The translations under genes were made by a program, and so were the position numbers. From positions 110,458,412-110,522,411 of the forward strand of contig CM070562.1 in NCBI GenBank assembly GCA_036346405.1: a stretch of DNA of 64,000 nt, read 5' to 3'. Each line of letters opens with the position of its first letter. Positions within the stretch are counted from its first letter, which is position 1. Positions 1 to 12,568 of this stretch are shown here, one piece after another. The notes below the pieces were generated by a model. It made no database searches. It was not told where the DNA came from and was given only the letters and a program-made list of their open reading frames with translations. This DNA comes from Phyllostachys edulis. Lineage: Eukaryota; Streptophyta; Magnoliopsida; Poales; Poaceae.

Positions 1-444
1 TATTAGTGTGATTGGTCGATAAAATATGTGAGGACGTTGCATTGAATGTTCTGTATTATCATTGTGATTTGTCGACAAAAAAATTGTGATGACGTTGTGC
101 TGAATGTTTTGCAATATCATTGTGATTTGTCCACAAAATATGAGGTCGAAAATAAATAGTAAAAAATAGGCAGAGGTCTCTATCACCAATTGAAATAGCG
201 ACAGAGACCTCTCTGCACTGTTTGAGGCTCTATCACCATTTGGAATGGTGACAGGACAATTTTGCGATTTCAAATGGCGACAGTGGCCTAGTTTTATTTT
301 TTTGATAATTTATTTTTAAAAAAATTCTTTTAAAATAATATCATTTCAAAAGAAATTCCAGGACGTAGTTGTTAGTTTTCGAGGCATTCACTCATTTGAG
401 CTATTTTTAGAACGGAATAGCAAATCTAGCTCCCTCACATTCGA
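1..444. repeat. AT-rich repeat sequence with short palindromes
   Basis: No gene is visible. A near-palindrome at about 172-208 (aggtctctatcacc mirrored by gcgacagagacct) is followed by related half-copies at about 228-285. They are flanked by A/T-rich sequence, as seen in internal regions of MITEs. No target-site duplication was found, so the family is unassigned. Confidence 0.4.
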
Positions 445-2002
445 TGTTGGGCCACGGGATAGGCTACGATAGCTACAAATCAAAAATTTCTACCACGCAA
501 ACCAGGAAGCCAAGCAAGTAGATGATCACGATCGTTACCACCGACGCCAGAGAGGCGGAAGAAGGGTTGGCGAGCACCGTCCAACGAGAGCAGCGTCGAT
601 GTAGTGGTCGTGAGTCGATCGTCCAGCGTCCTCACGAAGTCGATCGTCTCCTCTAGCAACGCTCGCCATTCCTTGTGAAGATCGCGAATCATCCTCAAGC
701 GCCTTGATCGCGATAGTGCCTCTACGGATCCACATCGCCCAGAGAAGGAACAACCGTACGTCGGTGTACTAGCACCAAGTCGCACGAGAGCTCTCAAGAA
801 GATGGCGGCTAGGGTTTCGTGGTAATTGCAAGGCATCCCAACAAATTTCATGCATCTCCTTATATAGTGCTCGTGATGATCCTATCCAAACATGTTTGTC
901 GAATCAGATTCGTCTTCGGTTTGTTCCAACCCGTTAAGTGTGTGACCCTATAGGTTCATGTGTAATCGGTTGTGACTCGAAAACCCTTTCCGATCACGAG
1001 TCGTAGCGGCTCCTAGCAGAACATAACGATTCGAATACACACAAATTATATCGGACGAACCTTAATGCAATATGATCTACTGACGGGTCCTCATCACTTA
1101 CGACTGTGTCCTATCTCTATACGACCAGTTAAGATTTGGTCACGACCTACCGTAATTCCTTACGACTGTGTTACGACCACCGTGTGACTACGTTCGACCG
1201 GCCTCGACCAGCTCGTATTCCATACGACCAAATCAGAATCGTTCTAACTAAGCGACCTACTCGTATACTCCCTTTGCCTCACGATGTCCGGTTGAACTCC
1301 GGTGAGATGTTGTGTCATCCATGGACTGCTCAATACTTTCTCGATCGAGTGTCGGATTATTTCACGTGGTCGAACACTTCGACTACTAGTGGCATGGCCA
1401 TGCACTTTCTTTATCCGACCATAACGAGGGGCCCAGACATCTCTCTGTTATGTTAGGAGGAGCAAATCCCATATCCCACAAATACATTCCTCTGCATGTT
1501 TCATAGCATACCCAAAAGCTACCTTTATAACTACCCGATTCATTTTGAGTAGCGTTTGGCAACCCCTAAGAGTGCTATTACATATGTAGGAAACCATGCT
1601 GATATCAGGTCTAAGGATTATACATCAACATTGCTTGAGACCAACTAACGACACATAGAATCATAACAATCTCAATAGTGTCTCAAGGTGGGTCTAATCC
1701 AACATCATGTTCTCTAACATTTGTCCATATTATTGGTTTGATATCTCCATATCCATGACCCGTGAAACATAGTCATTAACCAATACATATGCTAGTCTAT
1801 TCATATGTGTCATCATATGTTTTCGACCAGGGATCGTATAAGAATAATTATCGCAGAAATATAGAGTTTCACAATCAAGTCACATACTTGATAATCAATA
1901 TTAACAATATTATTCTTGGAACAAGATAACATTTTATCCAATATTATGAACATAAGGAAATATAATCATCTATATGATTGCCTCTAGGGCATATTTCCAA
2001 CA
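445..2002 (-). mobile_element. Solo LTR of an Angela/BARE/RIRE1-like Ty1-Copia retrotransposon
   Basis: Read on the minus strand, the segment begins TGTTGGAAATATGCCCTAGA, the signature start of the Angela/BARE-1/RIRE1 Copia LTR family in grasses, and ends CCCAACA, giving TG...CA ends. The five bases ttcga flank it on both sides (440-444 and 2003-2007), a perfect target-site duplication. The length of 1558 bp suits one LTR of this family. No internal domain or second LTR is present, so this is a solo LTR left by LTR-LTR recombination. The short ORFs inside it are not genes. Confidence 0.9.
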
Positions 2003-2007
2003 TTCGA

Positions 2008-2643
2008 AACAACAAAATGGCATAATTACCTCGCTCCCCATGCATAGCACTTCGCCTACCACGCTCCCCATATGAGGCAGTCACCTTTCACGACCCCCGT
2101 ACGCGGTAGGCCACCTACCGAGCTCCCAATATGTGGTATGAACATGCTTGTCCACGGAGCCTACGTGCGCATACCATCCAGACGCGGACTAGGCATGTGA
2201 TAGGTGGCCTACCGCCCATGGGGATTGCGAAAGGTGACTATCGTGCACGGTGAGAGCCACACGTGAGCCACATCTAATGCAATACGAAAAAAGGGGTGAC
2301 ATCAGCCGTGTGTAATCCTTGCGATGCAAAATTTTTGATGATGTAGGTGCGAGAGAACAAGGACAGAGAAAGAAGTCATCTACCATGCAAAAGACAGTCT
2401 ATAAGGCCCTTATAGACATCTTTTTTTACTGTTGTACCAATGTCGTATGTAGAAATTGTAGGGTCAACTTAGAGAGAACCCATTGTATGAATTATTTTGG
2501 GAGATCTGATTATTTGACACTGCTAAAGATATGCAATTCAAGATTTGCCATTTTATGTGTCTATGACATGTGGCCCCGAGACCCACATCTTTGTAGTGGC
2601 AAATAATTGATTATTCCAATTATATTTTTAGTTTTATCTAGAG
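2008..2643. repeat. Palindrome-bearing non-coding stretch
   Basis: No gene is recognised. The motif cggtaggccacctaccg (about 2104-2120) is a near-perfect palindrome and recurs inverted as ataggtggcctaccg near 2200, so about 80 bp could fold back. CTCCCCAT-type repeats (2033-2080) lie beside it. The whole resembles the inside of a MITE, but ends and TSD were not found. Confidence 0.4.
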
Positions 2644-2651
2644 AAGACAAA

Positions 2652-3264
2652 TAGGATGGAAACGGATTGAATATGAATCGAATAGTCCCGAATACGAATT
2701 CAAACATTCTCGAATACGAATCGAATGTCGTAACAAATACAAATTCGAATCAAATATGTACTCAATTCGGTCGAATGTGAATATCCTACAACTTTTGCAA
2801 CAAATCTCGGTAGAACAAATTTATGTAACATGACTACACGTCTATAGTCTACACGAGGCATAGCAACACCCAACAGCCACATATTCGGCACCGAATCAAG
2901 ACCTCGTCGAAACATAAACGCTCCGGGAAACATTCAGATAGTATTTGTATTCGTATCTGGGGAAAAAACGGATAGTATTCGTATTCGTATCCGGGAAAAA
3001 ATGGATAGTATTCGTATTTGTATCCGGGAAAAAACGAATACGAATGGATAGTATTCGTATTCTTTTTTCTCAGATAGTATTTGTTTTTTTGGATACTATC
3101 CGGGTTTTTTCCCCGAATACGAATAACACCGAATACGGATACGAATAACACCAAATACGGATACAAATACTATTCGAATGCAGATTTTACTTACCACATT
3201 TGCGTTTTCTCGGATGCGAATATCGGATAAAACGAATTATCCTTTACGATTTCCCATGCCCTAG
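2652..3264. mobile_element. Small non-autonomous hAT-like element
   Basis: The left end is TAGGATGGAAACGG. The reverse complement of the right end is similar (TAGGGCATGGGAAATCG), as in grass hAT elements whose termini begin TAGGG.TGGAAACG. Flanks aagacaaa (2644-2651) and aagacata (3265-3272) match at 7 of 8 positions, the TSD length expected for hAT. The interior consists of tandem GAATACGAA/GTATTCGTA sequence with no transposase. Confidence 0.6.
2935..3090. repeat. Imperfect tandem repeat, unit about 33 bp
   Basis: The unit gatagtattcgtattcgtat followed by ccgggaaaaaa is repeated three to four times with small changes and expansions. It lies inside the hAT-like element at 2652-3264. Subterminal repeats are common in hAT elements, where they can bind transposase. 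The ORFs on both strands here are low-complexity translations of the repeat. Confidence 0.75.
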
Positions 3265-3272
3265 AAGACATA

Positions 3273-4604
3273 CATAGTCTTACTTTCATACATGTCCTTA
3301 GCGGGTGGCTGAGCGAAGGAGTTGCCACTTGACGTGGGTCGGCGCTACAGTTTTGGCTGTCCCCCCCCCCTCCCAACAACTCAAGTGGCCCGAAACAAGT
3401 GCTGCTACCAATTTCATTCTGTTTCGTTTTACAACTCAAGGGCTGGTGTCATTGCAATTTGTGAAAACAAGTGTTCATATACTAGGCAATAGCATCACCT
3501 AGCAGCGATTTGTCACATATTTCATTCATTACAATTTCCAACAATTTCATTCATTACAAAAACTATCACGGATTTTCAGCATTCAACAATTTCCATTCAT
3601 CACATTGTCATGGGCAGCAGCAGCTCCATCATATCATCAATTTGCAGTAGCAGCAACAAGTAGGCACGGGACGAGTTGAAAAAAAAGTAGGCACATGTTA
3701 CATCATCAACCAAAGCTGCATGTGCAAAACACTAGTTCAACCAATATTGCAAACTTGCTACATCCATTCATTTTACAACCAATATTATACCCTCTTTGAA
3801 CTAAATTGGATTAATAATAAGAACACTCTCTCCGAACAAGAACAAAAAAAACAAGAACATGTGTGCTCCACTCCTGGAACAAAAAAAAACAAGAAGAAGC
3901 TGCCTACGAATTGGCTGTGGATGGCGGCATCACCAGATCAGGAGGCGTCGGATGGAGGGGGAGGCGGCGAGGCGCTCTAAGGCTATGGAGGACAGCGCCC
4001 AGATGGAGGAGCATCACCGTCGGGTCAGCGGAGAGTTGCCGAGGAGGGGCTGGGTAGTGGCGGTAGGTGGGCAGTGGAGTAACCCTAGCTCAATTTGGGA
4101 AGGGGATCGAATGAGGTCGAACTGGTGGAAGAGGATGCCCAAGGGGTTATCGCAAAATTAGCGTGGCTCGCACGGGAGCTGCATGCAAAATGCGTAAGTG
4201 GGATGGGGGTTCCACTGCTTTGGATCTCGGATGCCCATCTCAGATCGAATGGCCCTAATCGAGTTTTTCCATATGTCCAGCAATATGGGTTTGTGCACCA
4301 TATACGTTGCATGTAGCCTTACATATCTACCTATATATTGCATCGTGTAGAACAAACTTTATTGATTTTTTTAAGGGAAAATAGCAGAAGAGCCTCCTAC
4401 CATGATAATAAATTAAATATAATATGTACAAATGTTACAACAAACTTTATTGATTGCCTTCCGATGGATCTTTACATTGTGCATGTAATGTGATAAATAT
4501 ATATCATTGGGCCGGGTTCAATGGCGTAGCTGGACCTTGGACCGCTGGGACAATGGTCCAAGACCTAGGATAAAAAGCCCATGAAAAATCTTTTCAACAA
4601 ACAC
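3273..4604. other. Intergenic stretch without a recognisable gene
   Basis: Repetitive caatttcattcatt sequence (3520-3600), a poly-C run (3361-3370) and a GGCGG-rich patch (3930-4060) are present. Short overlapping ORFs occur in the GC-rich patch but look like composition effects. Nothing here resembles a known family. Confidence 0.5.
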
Positions 4605-6534
4605 TAAGGGTGTGTTTGGTTCACTGTATTAGCCTGGCTCGCATCTGTGCATGCATGTTTCACGTTGTTTGGTTGCCTGCACCATCGTCCAGGCCAGGCC
4701 ACGCACGTGCAAAAAGGCTCCCCCGAGCCTGGCCCGACAGAAACGCACCTCGTGACCTTCTCTCGCGAGCCAGGCCTGGCGGATGCAGCACACGTGGCTC
4801 CAAGGCACCGATGAGATGCACTCGCGCGTGCATGACCTAGCGTTAGCGTTACCACTAGTCACCCTCATGTTCCTCATCCTCGCTGCTCTCCCTCACTTCG
4901 GTGGAGCTCTTCGGATCGATCTTACTCTCGCCTCCCCCCATAGCTCGCTCCTCTCCCTCGCTCCTCTTCCTCCTCTCGTCTTTCTCGCAATCTTCTCTGT
5001 CACATTCCCCTCTCTGAAGCTCGATTTGAGCCCACGTGGGCGCAACGCCCGCGTCAGCCACCGCGCCCACCTTGTCATTCCCGTCAATCCAATGAGCTCC
5101 ACCCACTTCCTTGTGCGTCATGTCGTGTTCCCAACCGTCAGGATAAAAAAAACCCCAAGAAATTTTAGTTTCCTTCTACGGGAGCTTGCGCCATGGTCTT
5201 CTTTTCCAACTCCAGCCCGAAACTACCTCCACCGCCGCCATCCTCTCCCCGGTGAGCCATTCCTCAATTACTCTCTACCGGAGCATATCCTCACCTCCTT
5301 CTTCATCCCCCCACCACCCGCTTTGGGCCCTCCTCTCGGCAGCGACACCACCATGATGAACTCACTGCGCCGCCTCAGGCTCACGCCGCTGGCCTTCCTT
5401 GGCCGCTCCCCACCTCAACCAACCAGTTCGTTGAACTTCCCTTGTCTCTCTGGTGCTCGTGCTCACCTCCTTCTCCCCCTCTCCCCCTCCAGTGCCATTG
5501 CCACTTCTTCCTCTCCCCGGTTTCGATCACTGCGAACTGTCACCCGACCGCCACCGTCCACCTCCGGCCGCGACACAACCTCCAATGGGACCGCCTCCCC
5601 CTGGGCATTCCATTTTTGCCCTCACTAGCTACCATCGTCGCCGACGCTAAACCCGCCACCGCGCCTCGCTTGCCCTCCCCTGTTCTCCTCTGTTATGTGC
5701 CCTCTCTCTCTCTCTCTCTCTCTGATAGATGTGAGGGACTGACCAAAGGGCCCACGATCCAGTGCCTTGTTTGATTAGGAGTATTGTTAGTAGTTTGCAA
5801 TGGGATTGTTAGTAGTTTGCAACTGACAGTGGGCCCTCCTCGAAATTGTAGAAATGAGATTGTTAGTGTTGAGATAAGAGCATTTCTATAATTTTGTAAT
5901 ACATCATTTGAACCAAGTTAGTTAGCAAGATAATTAGTTAAATGGGTATTCTAACAAGGGGTATTCTCATGTAACATCCCAAATACCTAAACAGGTGTTT
6001 GTTTCAAATGTGATTAAATGTGTAGAAATTAAAACTTTTTCTCACATCTTGAAACCCCTGATCTCACATGTAATTCTTGTCAAAAGTGGTGGGGTTCAAA
6101 AACCTAAACCTCTTGTTGACAAAAGTCAAACTCATTTTCCAATTATCACAAATGTTGTACCAAACCTTTGGAAATATTTTTCCTTGGTCCTAGAAATGAT
6201 GTGGGACCCCTATGAAAAATATCACAAGTTTTCAAACTTGTTTGGTAATTTTGGAGGTAAAACAAACCTTTGAACAGCCTTTATGAATTTCCTGAGAAAA
6301 TGCTTTGCATAAAACCTCTGGAAATTTTATGTAAGGTTAATCCTAGTGTAAGCAAGCTCCAGTTAAAATTTCAGAAATTTTGGAGTTAATTTGCTATCTC
6401 AAATAATTACGCAAAGTCTCAGTTGTTAAAATTGAAATTCAAAAACTTGTACTGTTCCTTGGGCTGAGCAATTTTCCCAAATTGGGTTGCACCCAACCCA
6501 CTCCCTGGCTCAGCTGACCTCTTTTCCACCTTGT

Positions 6535-9240
6535 GGAGGTCGTAACCGTTAGATCCAGATCTAACAGCCACGACCTCCTCCTCAGCCAGCAGCCCAGACC
6601 TCCTCTTTCCCCACATGAGGTCGTGGCGGGTTGGATCCTATCCAATGCCCACGACCTCCTTCACAACCAACTCAGCGAGGTCCTCCCCACCTCATCGAGG
6701 TCATAGCCGTTGGATCAGATCCAACGGCCATGACCTCCCCTCGTTATCAAACGCCCAAGTCCTCCACCTCGTGAGGTTTTGTGCCGTTGGATCAAAGATC
6801 CATGGCCATGACCTCCTCTTTGCATCAAGCGCATCAAACCTCCCACCCGCCTGAGCTCGTAGCCGTTAGATGGAGATCTAATGGCCATGACCTCCATCAT
6901 CATCTCGTAGCCGTTGGATAAAGATCCAACCGCTATGACCTCCCCATCTCTTTTTGTGTTATGCGTGATAGCCCAACCTCCTGCACCTGAGCTCGTAGCC
7001 GTTAGATCCAGATCTAACAGCCACGACCTCCACCCTCAGTTCGTTGCCGTCAGATCAACATCTCACGGCCACGACCTCCTTAGTGTCGTGATTAACGTCC
7101 ACGACCTCCCCTTAGTGTTATGTGCCCTTGGATGTAAATCCAATGGCCATGACCTCTCCTTTGTTGTCTTGCGGTTGGGTCCAGATCCAACACCCACGAC
7201 CTCCATGTGTCTTTGTGTGCAATGACCAAGACCTCCCCATTTGTTGCGCGCCTTGGTTGAAATCCAAAGGCCATGACCTCCACCTCGCGTGGGCAGTATC
7301 GTCTTGATCGTTACGACCTCCCCATCAGTCCACGCCCTTGATTGAGATCCAATGGCCAGACCTCTTATCCCTTTGGCGCGATCTCCTGCTCGCTTCAAGA
7401 ACTGTGCAATGGAGATCCAATGGTTGTGACCTCCCCTTTTCCTTTGCGCATCAGCGTGGTGGTGATCTAAAGGTCATGACCTCCCCATTCCTGATCCAAG
7501 GGTTGTGACCTCCTCCCTTCTCACTTAAATCTCACCGCTTCTGATCTAGGGCTGTGACCTCCTCAGGTTTTAATCCAACGGATGAGATGAGGTCTGTTTA
7601 TCTCCTTGCTCGATGCGCGCGCCATGGCGATGAGGAGGTCAGACTTGTCAAATCCCAACGGCTCTGTGCCTGGGCGCATTAAATGCATGCCAGTGCCTTT
7701 CCGCCCTAGGCCATGCTCTAGGCCATGCCCTAGGTCTGCTCTGACCTGCCCCCTTCACCTCCATTGTCTTGTCCAGGCCATGGACCGCGCCATGGGCTAA
7801 GCTCACCATGAGCTTAACCCTTGGCTCACAACTCCATGTCCGGGGGTATAAAACCTCCCCATTGCCTTCATTGGCTTCTTTTCCACACCTCACCGTTTTA
7901 CTCTCGGTTCTGAGGAACTCAAACCACTTTGGCCTCCTTGGCCGCCATTGAAGCAGCTTGGAGCTCCTCGGTGGCGATACTCGATGGCTTCCTCTCCTCT
8001 CTGGTTTCCATTTTGAGCGCATCATCACCCAAAGTGCTCCCTCTAACTTGAGTTTATCTTGCCTCCACAGGCGATTTAATTCGAGTTGGATCTTGGCCGT
8101 GGGCTCGTCGTCTTCACCAACACGTCCTCCTTTTCTCCAACCTCCCCAAGACCTTCAAGACCTCGGGTAACTCTGGTAGTCCTTTAAGAGCCGGGCACCG
8201 CTTGTATGTGGTTGCGGAGCTTTAATTTCTAGTGATGCTCTTGGCGTGTGTGTTTTTGCGCCATCATCTCCCATCATCGCCGTTCAGGCCACCCCCACCA
8301 TTGGGAATGGTCCCATTGCTTATGTAGCATTATTAAGCACCTTTTGTGTCCTTGGTCGTGCCACGAGGTCCTCATCACGGCCAAGGCGAGCCTTCGATTG
8401 CCTCGGTGGTTTTGTCGGACGGGGACGTCCTATGCTGTTGTCGCACAGGACCTCCCCGGGTGAATCGTGTCCGTCAAAGTCCTCCCTGTGTTGATCTCCA
8501 CCGTGTAGGACCTCCCCGAGGTCCTCTTAACCTTTGTGGATCTCCTCGGGTAAATCTTAACCGTCCCGACCTCCCAGTGGAGATCTGAGCCGTTTAAGAC
8601 CTCCTCGAGGTCATCTTAAGCGTTTAGGACCTCCCTTTGTTAGATCTTGGCTGTTCAGGACCACCCCAAGTGGATCTGAACCACCCAGGACCTCTTTGTT
8701 GTTGTCTTGACCGTCAAGACCTCCTCTGATGAGATCTTGATCGTCTAGGACCTCCTCATGTGAGATCTTAGCCGTCCAGACCTCCCCTCGAGGTCTGTGA
8801 CGTTTTGACCTCTGCGTAGGACCTCCCCGAGGTCATCTCAGCCGTTTATGACCTCCCCGGGTCGATCTGGACCATTAAGGTCCTCCCTTGGAAAATCTGG
8901 ACCGTCCAGGACCTCCTCCGTGAGGTCTGGACAATGTAGATCTTCCTTGGGGAGATCTTGATAGTTTAGATCTTCCTTTGGAAGATCTCACCGTTGAGGA
9001 CCTCTCTCGCTAGATCTGGGCCGTTCCGGTCCTCCCTCCCGTGTTGTGGTCCGTTGGATGCTGCATCAACGGCCACGACCTCCCCTCTGCTTAGCGCGTG
9101 CGCGTTGCGGGGAGGACAAGGACCGTTGGATCCAAGATCCACGGCCCATGTCCTCTGGAACCTCATGGCGCATAAGCAAGATCATCACTGGGAGGTCTTG
9201 AGCCGTTAGATTCAAGATCTATGGCTCATGTCCTCCCCCG
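6535..9240 (+). repeat. Field of degenerate GACCTCC-centred repeats
   Basis: About thirty copies of gacctcc occur, spaced roughly 40-80 bp. Many sit in a larger unit cgtagccgttRgatcYagatc followed by taacggccacgacctcc, in which gatc-type words form a small dyad. One block covers 6535-7560 and a second 8440-9240, separated by the TATA region. All short ORFs here are repeat translations. The arrangement resembles a decayed minisatellite inside an LTR. Confidence 0.8.
7847..7853 (+). promoter_or_regulatory. TATA box of the long LTR
   Basis: TATAAAA in the context cgggggtataaaacctcc, between the two repeat blocks of the LTR at 5970-11626. A C/T-rich stretch follows, as expected near an LTR transcription start. 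The assignment is positional and untested. Confidence 0.5.
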
Positions 9241-11968
9241 CCTTTGTGGTTTTAAGAAATTCCAGAGAACACTTATTTTATGCACTGAAAAAGGTATGAA
9301 CTTTGAAATTGCATAACTAATTCAATTTAAATCCAAATAGGGTGATTCAAATTTCTATAGCTCTGGTTTGGACTGGGCTCTAATCTAAAAATGGTTATGG
9401 GCTCAGTTCAGCTCCAGAACATATATTTGCAAATAGTTTTCAAAACTAACTTTAAATATTGCAATAAAAATTCAAATTAACTTGTAAAATGCATAAGTAA
9501 TTCTCTAGAGCTCCTTTTTGAGTGAATCCAACTTTGTTGGCTTCCTCTGTTAGTAAACTAAATGTTAGAATAATATTTAGACTTGTCACTGTTTTCAAAA
9601 AGCTTACTTGTGCATTCTATTTTTGTTCAAGTTCTTGTTTTTGAAAAATTATAGAAAATGCATAATAGCTCCAAATGAGATGAACTCAATTGTGTTATTC
9701 ATCTCATGAGGTGCTGATTTTACAGTAAAAATCTCAGTATCACCACCTTTCTAGAAAATGTTACCAAATAATTAAATTAGTGAATAGTGGCAGTTTGGTA
9801 TTTTTAGGGCTGAGCATAATTGTTTTGCTCATATCTTTTGCATTGAGAATCCAAATCCATTGGTTCTTGTTGCTAAATTCCCTAAAAATCATCCTCTTGC
9901 TTCGGTAGAAATTTCAGAGCATTTGGAGTTTGTTTGCTGTGCTGTCCTTGTGGTTTTCGTCGTTCTTATCGATTTTTTTCGCCTTTTCGATTAGGTGCCG
10001 ACGAGTGGGTTGATCCCGTGAGTGTTTCTCTGCAGCATAGTGACCAGCCACAGCAAGGCAAGCAGTTTGATCATATTCCATTATTGTCCCATTACTTTAA
10101 AGCTTAATACTTTGTTTCACTTATATGTATGCATGCTACTTTGTGTTAAAATGTCGTTAGTAATCCTATAGATGCATATTCTATAGGTAAATGTTCATTC
10201 TCTACTACTAAGCCTAGGACTATCTTGCTGCGATTTAGAGTTCGATGGATGGACTCTTATCGCTTAGTAGTTTACGTTGATAATGCTTAGAAATGCTTAG
10301 ATAACGGTAGAAATGGGCGATTGTCGACATTATGTCGATGACCTTGATCACACTAAAATTTTTATTCCATTTTGTCCATCTTGTGTTTTGTTACTTTGTA
10401 AACAAATAAAACAAAAATGAAAACAAAACTGTATTGACTTGGGCACAATGGATGTTGGTGTGATATATTGGGTGTGAATGGAATGGTGCCTAGGTCCCCA
10501 AGGACCGAGTTACTTGTGTCACTAAGCCAAGCGCTTATGCGTGCTAACCACACGAGGGGGATATGGGACCTCTCTTGGCTAAGTACTTTGGGAGGTGTTA
10601 GTTATGGGTCATTGCGATGAAACCCTTTTTATAAAGGAAGAGCTCCATTGATTGCTTGGTGGTAGGAGTCTCCTACTCTTTGGTGTGTGCGGCTCTTAAC
10701 TAGCATCATTCATTGGAAATACCTCGAGGACTTAGCCGTGCTTAAGCATACCAAAGGAAGTGTGCTAAATCATGTAGCGAAAAGGCGATCATGTGTGGGT
10801 ACATTGGTACACCCTGCAGGTTAAAACTATTCAATAGCCTCGTCCTAGGTTATGGACATGCTTGGTAAGGTCGTGCAAGAACTAGACTACAACATTTAAT
10901 TAAAACTTGATGGGTTGGTATGAATGGATGTTCATGCTATTGTGGTGGCTATTGGGTTAGTCACTTCGGGATTGTTGTTGTCTATTGTTATTATGTTACT
11001 TGTCTCGTTGTTTTTGCAAATGTAAAATGAATTGCAAAATTGCTTTGGAATCTATTTAAATATTGCAAATGAAATATTGCTTTATGCTAAAATAAGTCCA
11101 AAGCCTCATCCACTTAATAAAGCCGCATGTAGTTAAACTATAGTTACATTATATTACACGTCGGTCTTGCGAGTATATTTTTGTACTGATTTGCTTTGCT
11201 TAATAACTTTGTTGCAGAGAAAGAAGGTGAGCCCCAAGGGCTTCACTCTTGTGAGATGTGCTTCGGGTTTGACGACTAGCTTGGCGGTCCGGTTGGTTGC
11301 CTTGTGGATAAAGGCACACTAATTGGCTTTTGTTTATGGCCATCTTATGGCACTTTTGCTTCCGCTGTTTATTTAGTTTTTATGGGTTATCTTGGCCGGT
11401 TGGCCTCTCCTTTTGTAATAACTCTCTCTATACTATGTATGTCTTTAATTCTAGTCCGTGCTTGGTTCTATGTCTTGTATGAACTTAATGCATGATTTTG
11501 TAAAGGGGTGTGTATACTGCATTTCTGGGAAGTATACATATCTCGAAGACACGAGTTATTTCGTTTGTAATGCTAGGGTCAATGGATGACTAAGTATTAC
11601 AAGCCTAATAAACCGGGGTCCTCACATCTCACCACCCACTAAAAGAGGTGAGTACACACTGCCACATGCAGGCATCCAAACAACCCAACATTGCATGCAG
11701 GAATGCATCCACTCTCCTGATGTAGCCAACCAAACAACAACTCAACACAGCCTGGCTCAACAGAAACAAGCAACCAAACAACCCACATTGCATCCACTCA
11801 GCCTGGCTAGGTTCAACCTAGCTAACCCGTACGGGCCAGGCTAGGGGCATGTAGGCAACCAAATACACCCTAAACATACGAGTTTGGCCCAACAACAGTT
11901 GGCCCAACCCCAAGCTTGGGCCGTGGTTGGCTCCGCCACTGCCGGGGGTGACATGCATGGATCACACG

Positions 11969-12468
11969 CACAGTTTTTGAAATATGTCAGTGAAGAGTTT
12001 CTTCTTTGAAATATGTCAATGAAGAGTGGCCATGTTTGGAGATGTGTCATTATGTACCTTTTACATCACTTTGTACGTATTTAGACCCCGTACTTAACTA
12101 CATATTTTTGTATGGACAAAAATGCCCCCACCTGCCATGTCCATTACTACCGTCCGAACCAGTTTGTTCGGTCCCAAATCCATTCCCCACCTTGATTTTA
12201 CATGGTTCAATGTTCTGAAGATAGCATGTTGTACATAACAAGTTATGACCATAGATGGTAGGACTAGGTCCAGTTGCTAGAAATCAACAGGGCATGTGGG
12301 GCATTTTCATCTATACGAAAATACATAGTTAAGTACGGAGTCTGAATATATACAAAAGTGGTGTAAATGGTACATAATGGCATATCTCCAAACATATTTC
12401 AAATAAGAAACTATTCAATAGCATATTTCAAAGAAGAAACTCTTTAGTAGCATATTTCAAAACTGTGC
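11969..12468. mobile_element. Hairpin MITE of about 500 bp
   Basis: The two halves are inverted copies over about 170 bp each: gcacagtttttgaaatatg at the left matches the complement of catatttcaaaactgtgc at the right, and gtacttaactacatattttt matches its mirror near 12320. TTTGAAATATG also repeats internally. No coding capacity is present. The target duplication is not clear, so the superfamily is open. Confidence 0.7.
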
Positions 12469-12568
12469 ACTTTGCTATTGCATATATCTAACTTTTCCAT
12501 TAATCAATTACACGCCGAGACTAAGTACAACGAAAGCAAGCTGCTACTACGTGAGCTAAGAGTTTCAT

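Larger units (their letters stand above)
5970..11626 (+). mobile_element. Solo-LTR-like long-LTR retroelement remnant (5.66 kb)
   Basis: The segment starts TGTAACATCCC and ends GGTCCTCACA. Perfect tctca duplications (5965-5969, 11627-11631) flank it. TGTAACATCCC starts and CCCGG..(T/G)(C/G)ACA ends are typical of long LTRs of grass Gypsy elements. A TATA box (7847) in gggtataaaacc lies inside in the same orientation, as expected for U3-R. No gag or pol coding region and no internal second LTR was seen, so I read it as one very long or composite LTR. The minus-strand solo LTR at 56434-59253 has the same start and also carries GAGGTC motifs. Confidence 0.65.
4608..11870. mobile_element. Harbinger/Tourist-like shell with TAA target duplications, containing a nested LTR insertion
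   Basis: The left end gggtgtgtttggtt is mirrored at the right end (reverse complement GGGTGTATTTGGTT), and both are flanked by taa (4605-4607, 11871-11873), the TWA duplication of PIF/Harbinger elements. Sub-terminal copies of tttggttgcct and AGCCTGGC occur at both ends. Without the solo LTR at 5970-11626, the shell would be about 1.6 kb and non-autonomous. A 281-codon ORF at 4783-5628 lies in proline/serine-rich sequence and matches no family I know. Two separate MITEs facing each other are an alternative reading. Confidence 0.5.

Noticed and set aside
480..851. 123-codon minus-strand ORF
   Set aside because: It lies inside a Copia solo LTR with clear TSD and matches no protein family.
4783..5628. 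281-codon plus-strand ORF, the longest in the first 10 kb
   Set aside because: Proline/serine-rich translation of a C/T-rich stretch inside a Harbinger-like shell, with no domain and no splice signals supporting it.
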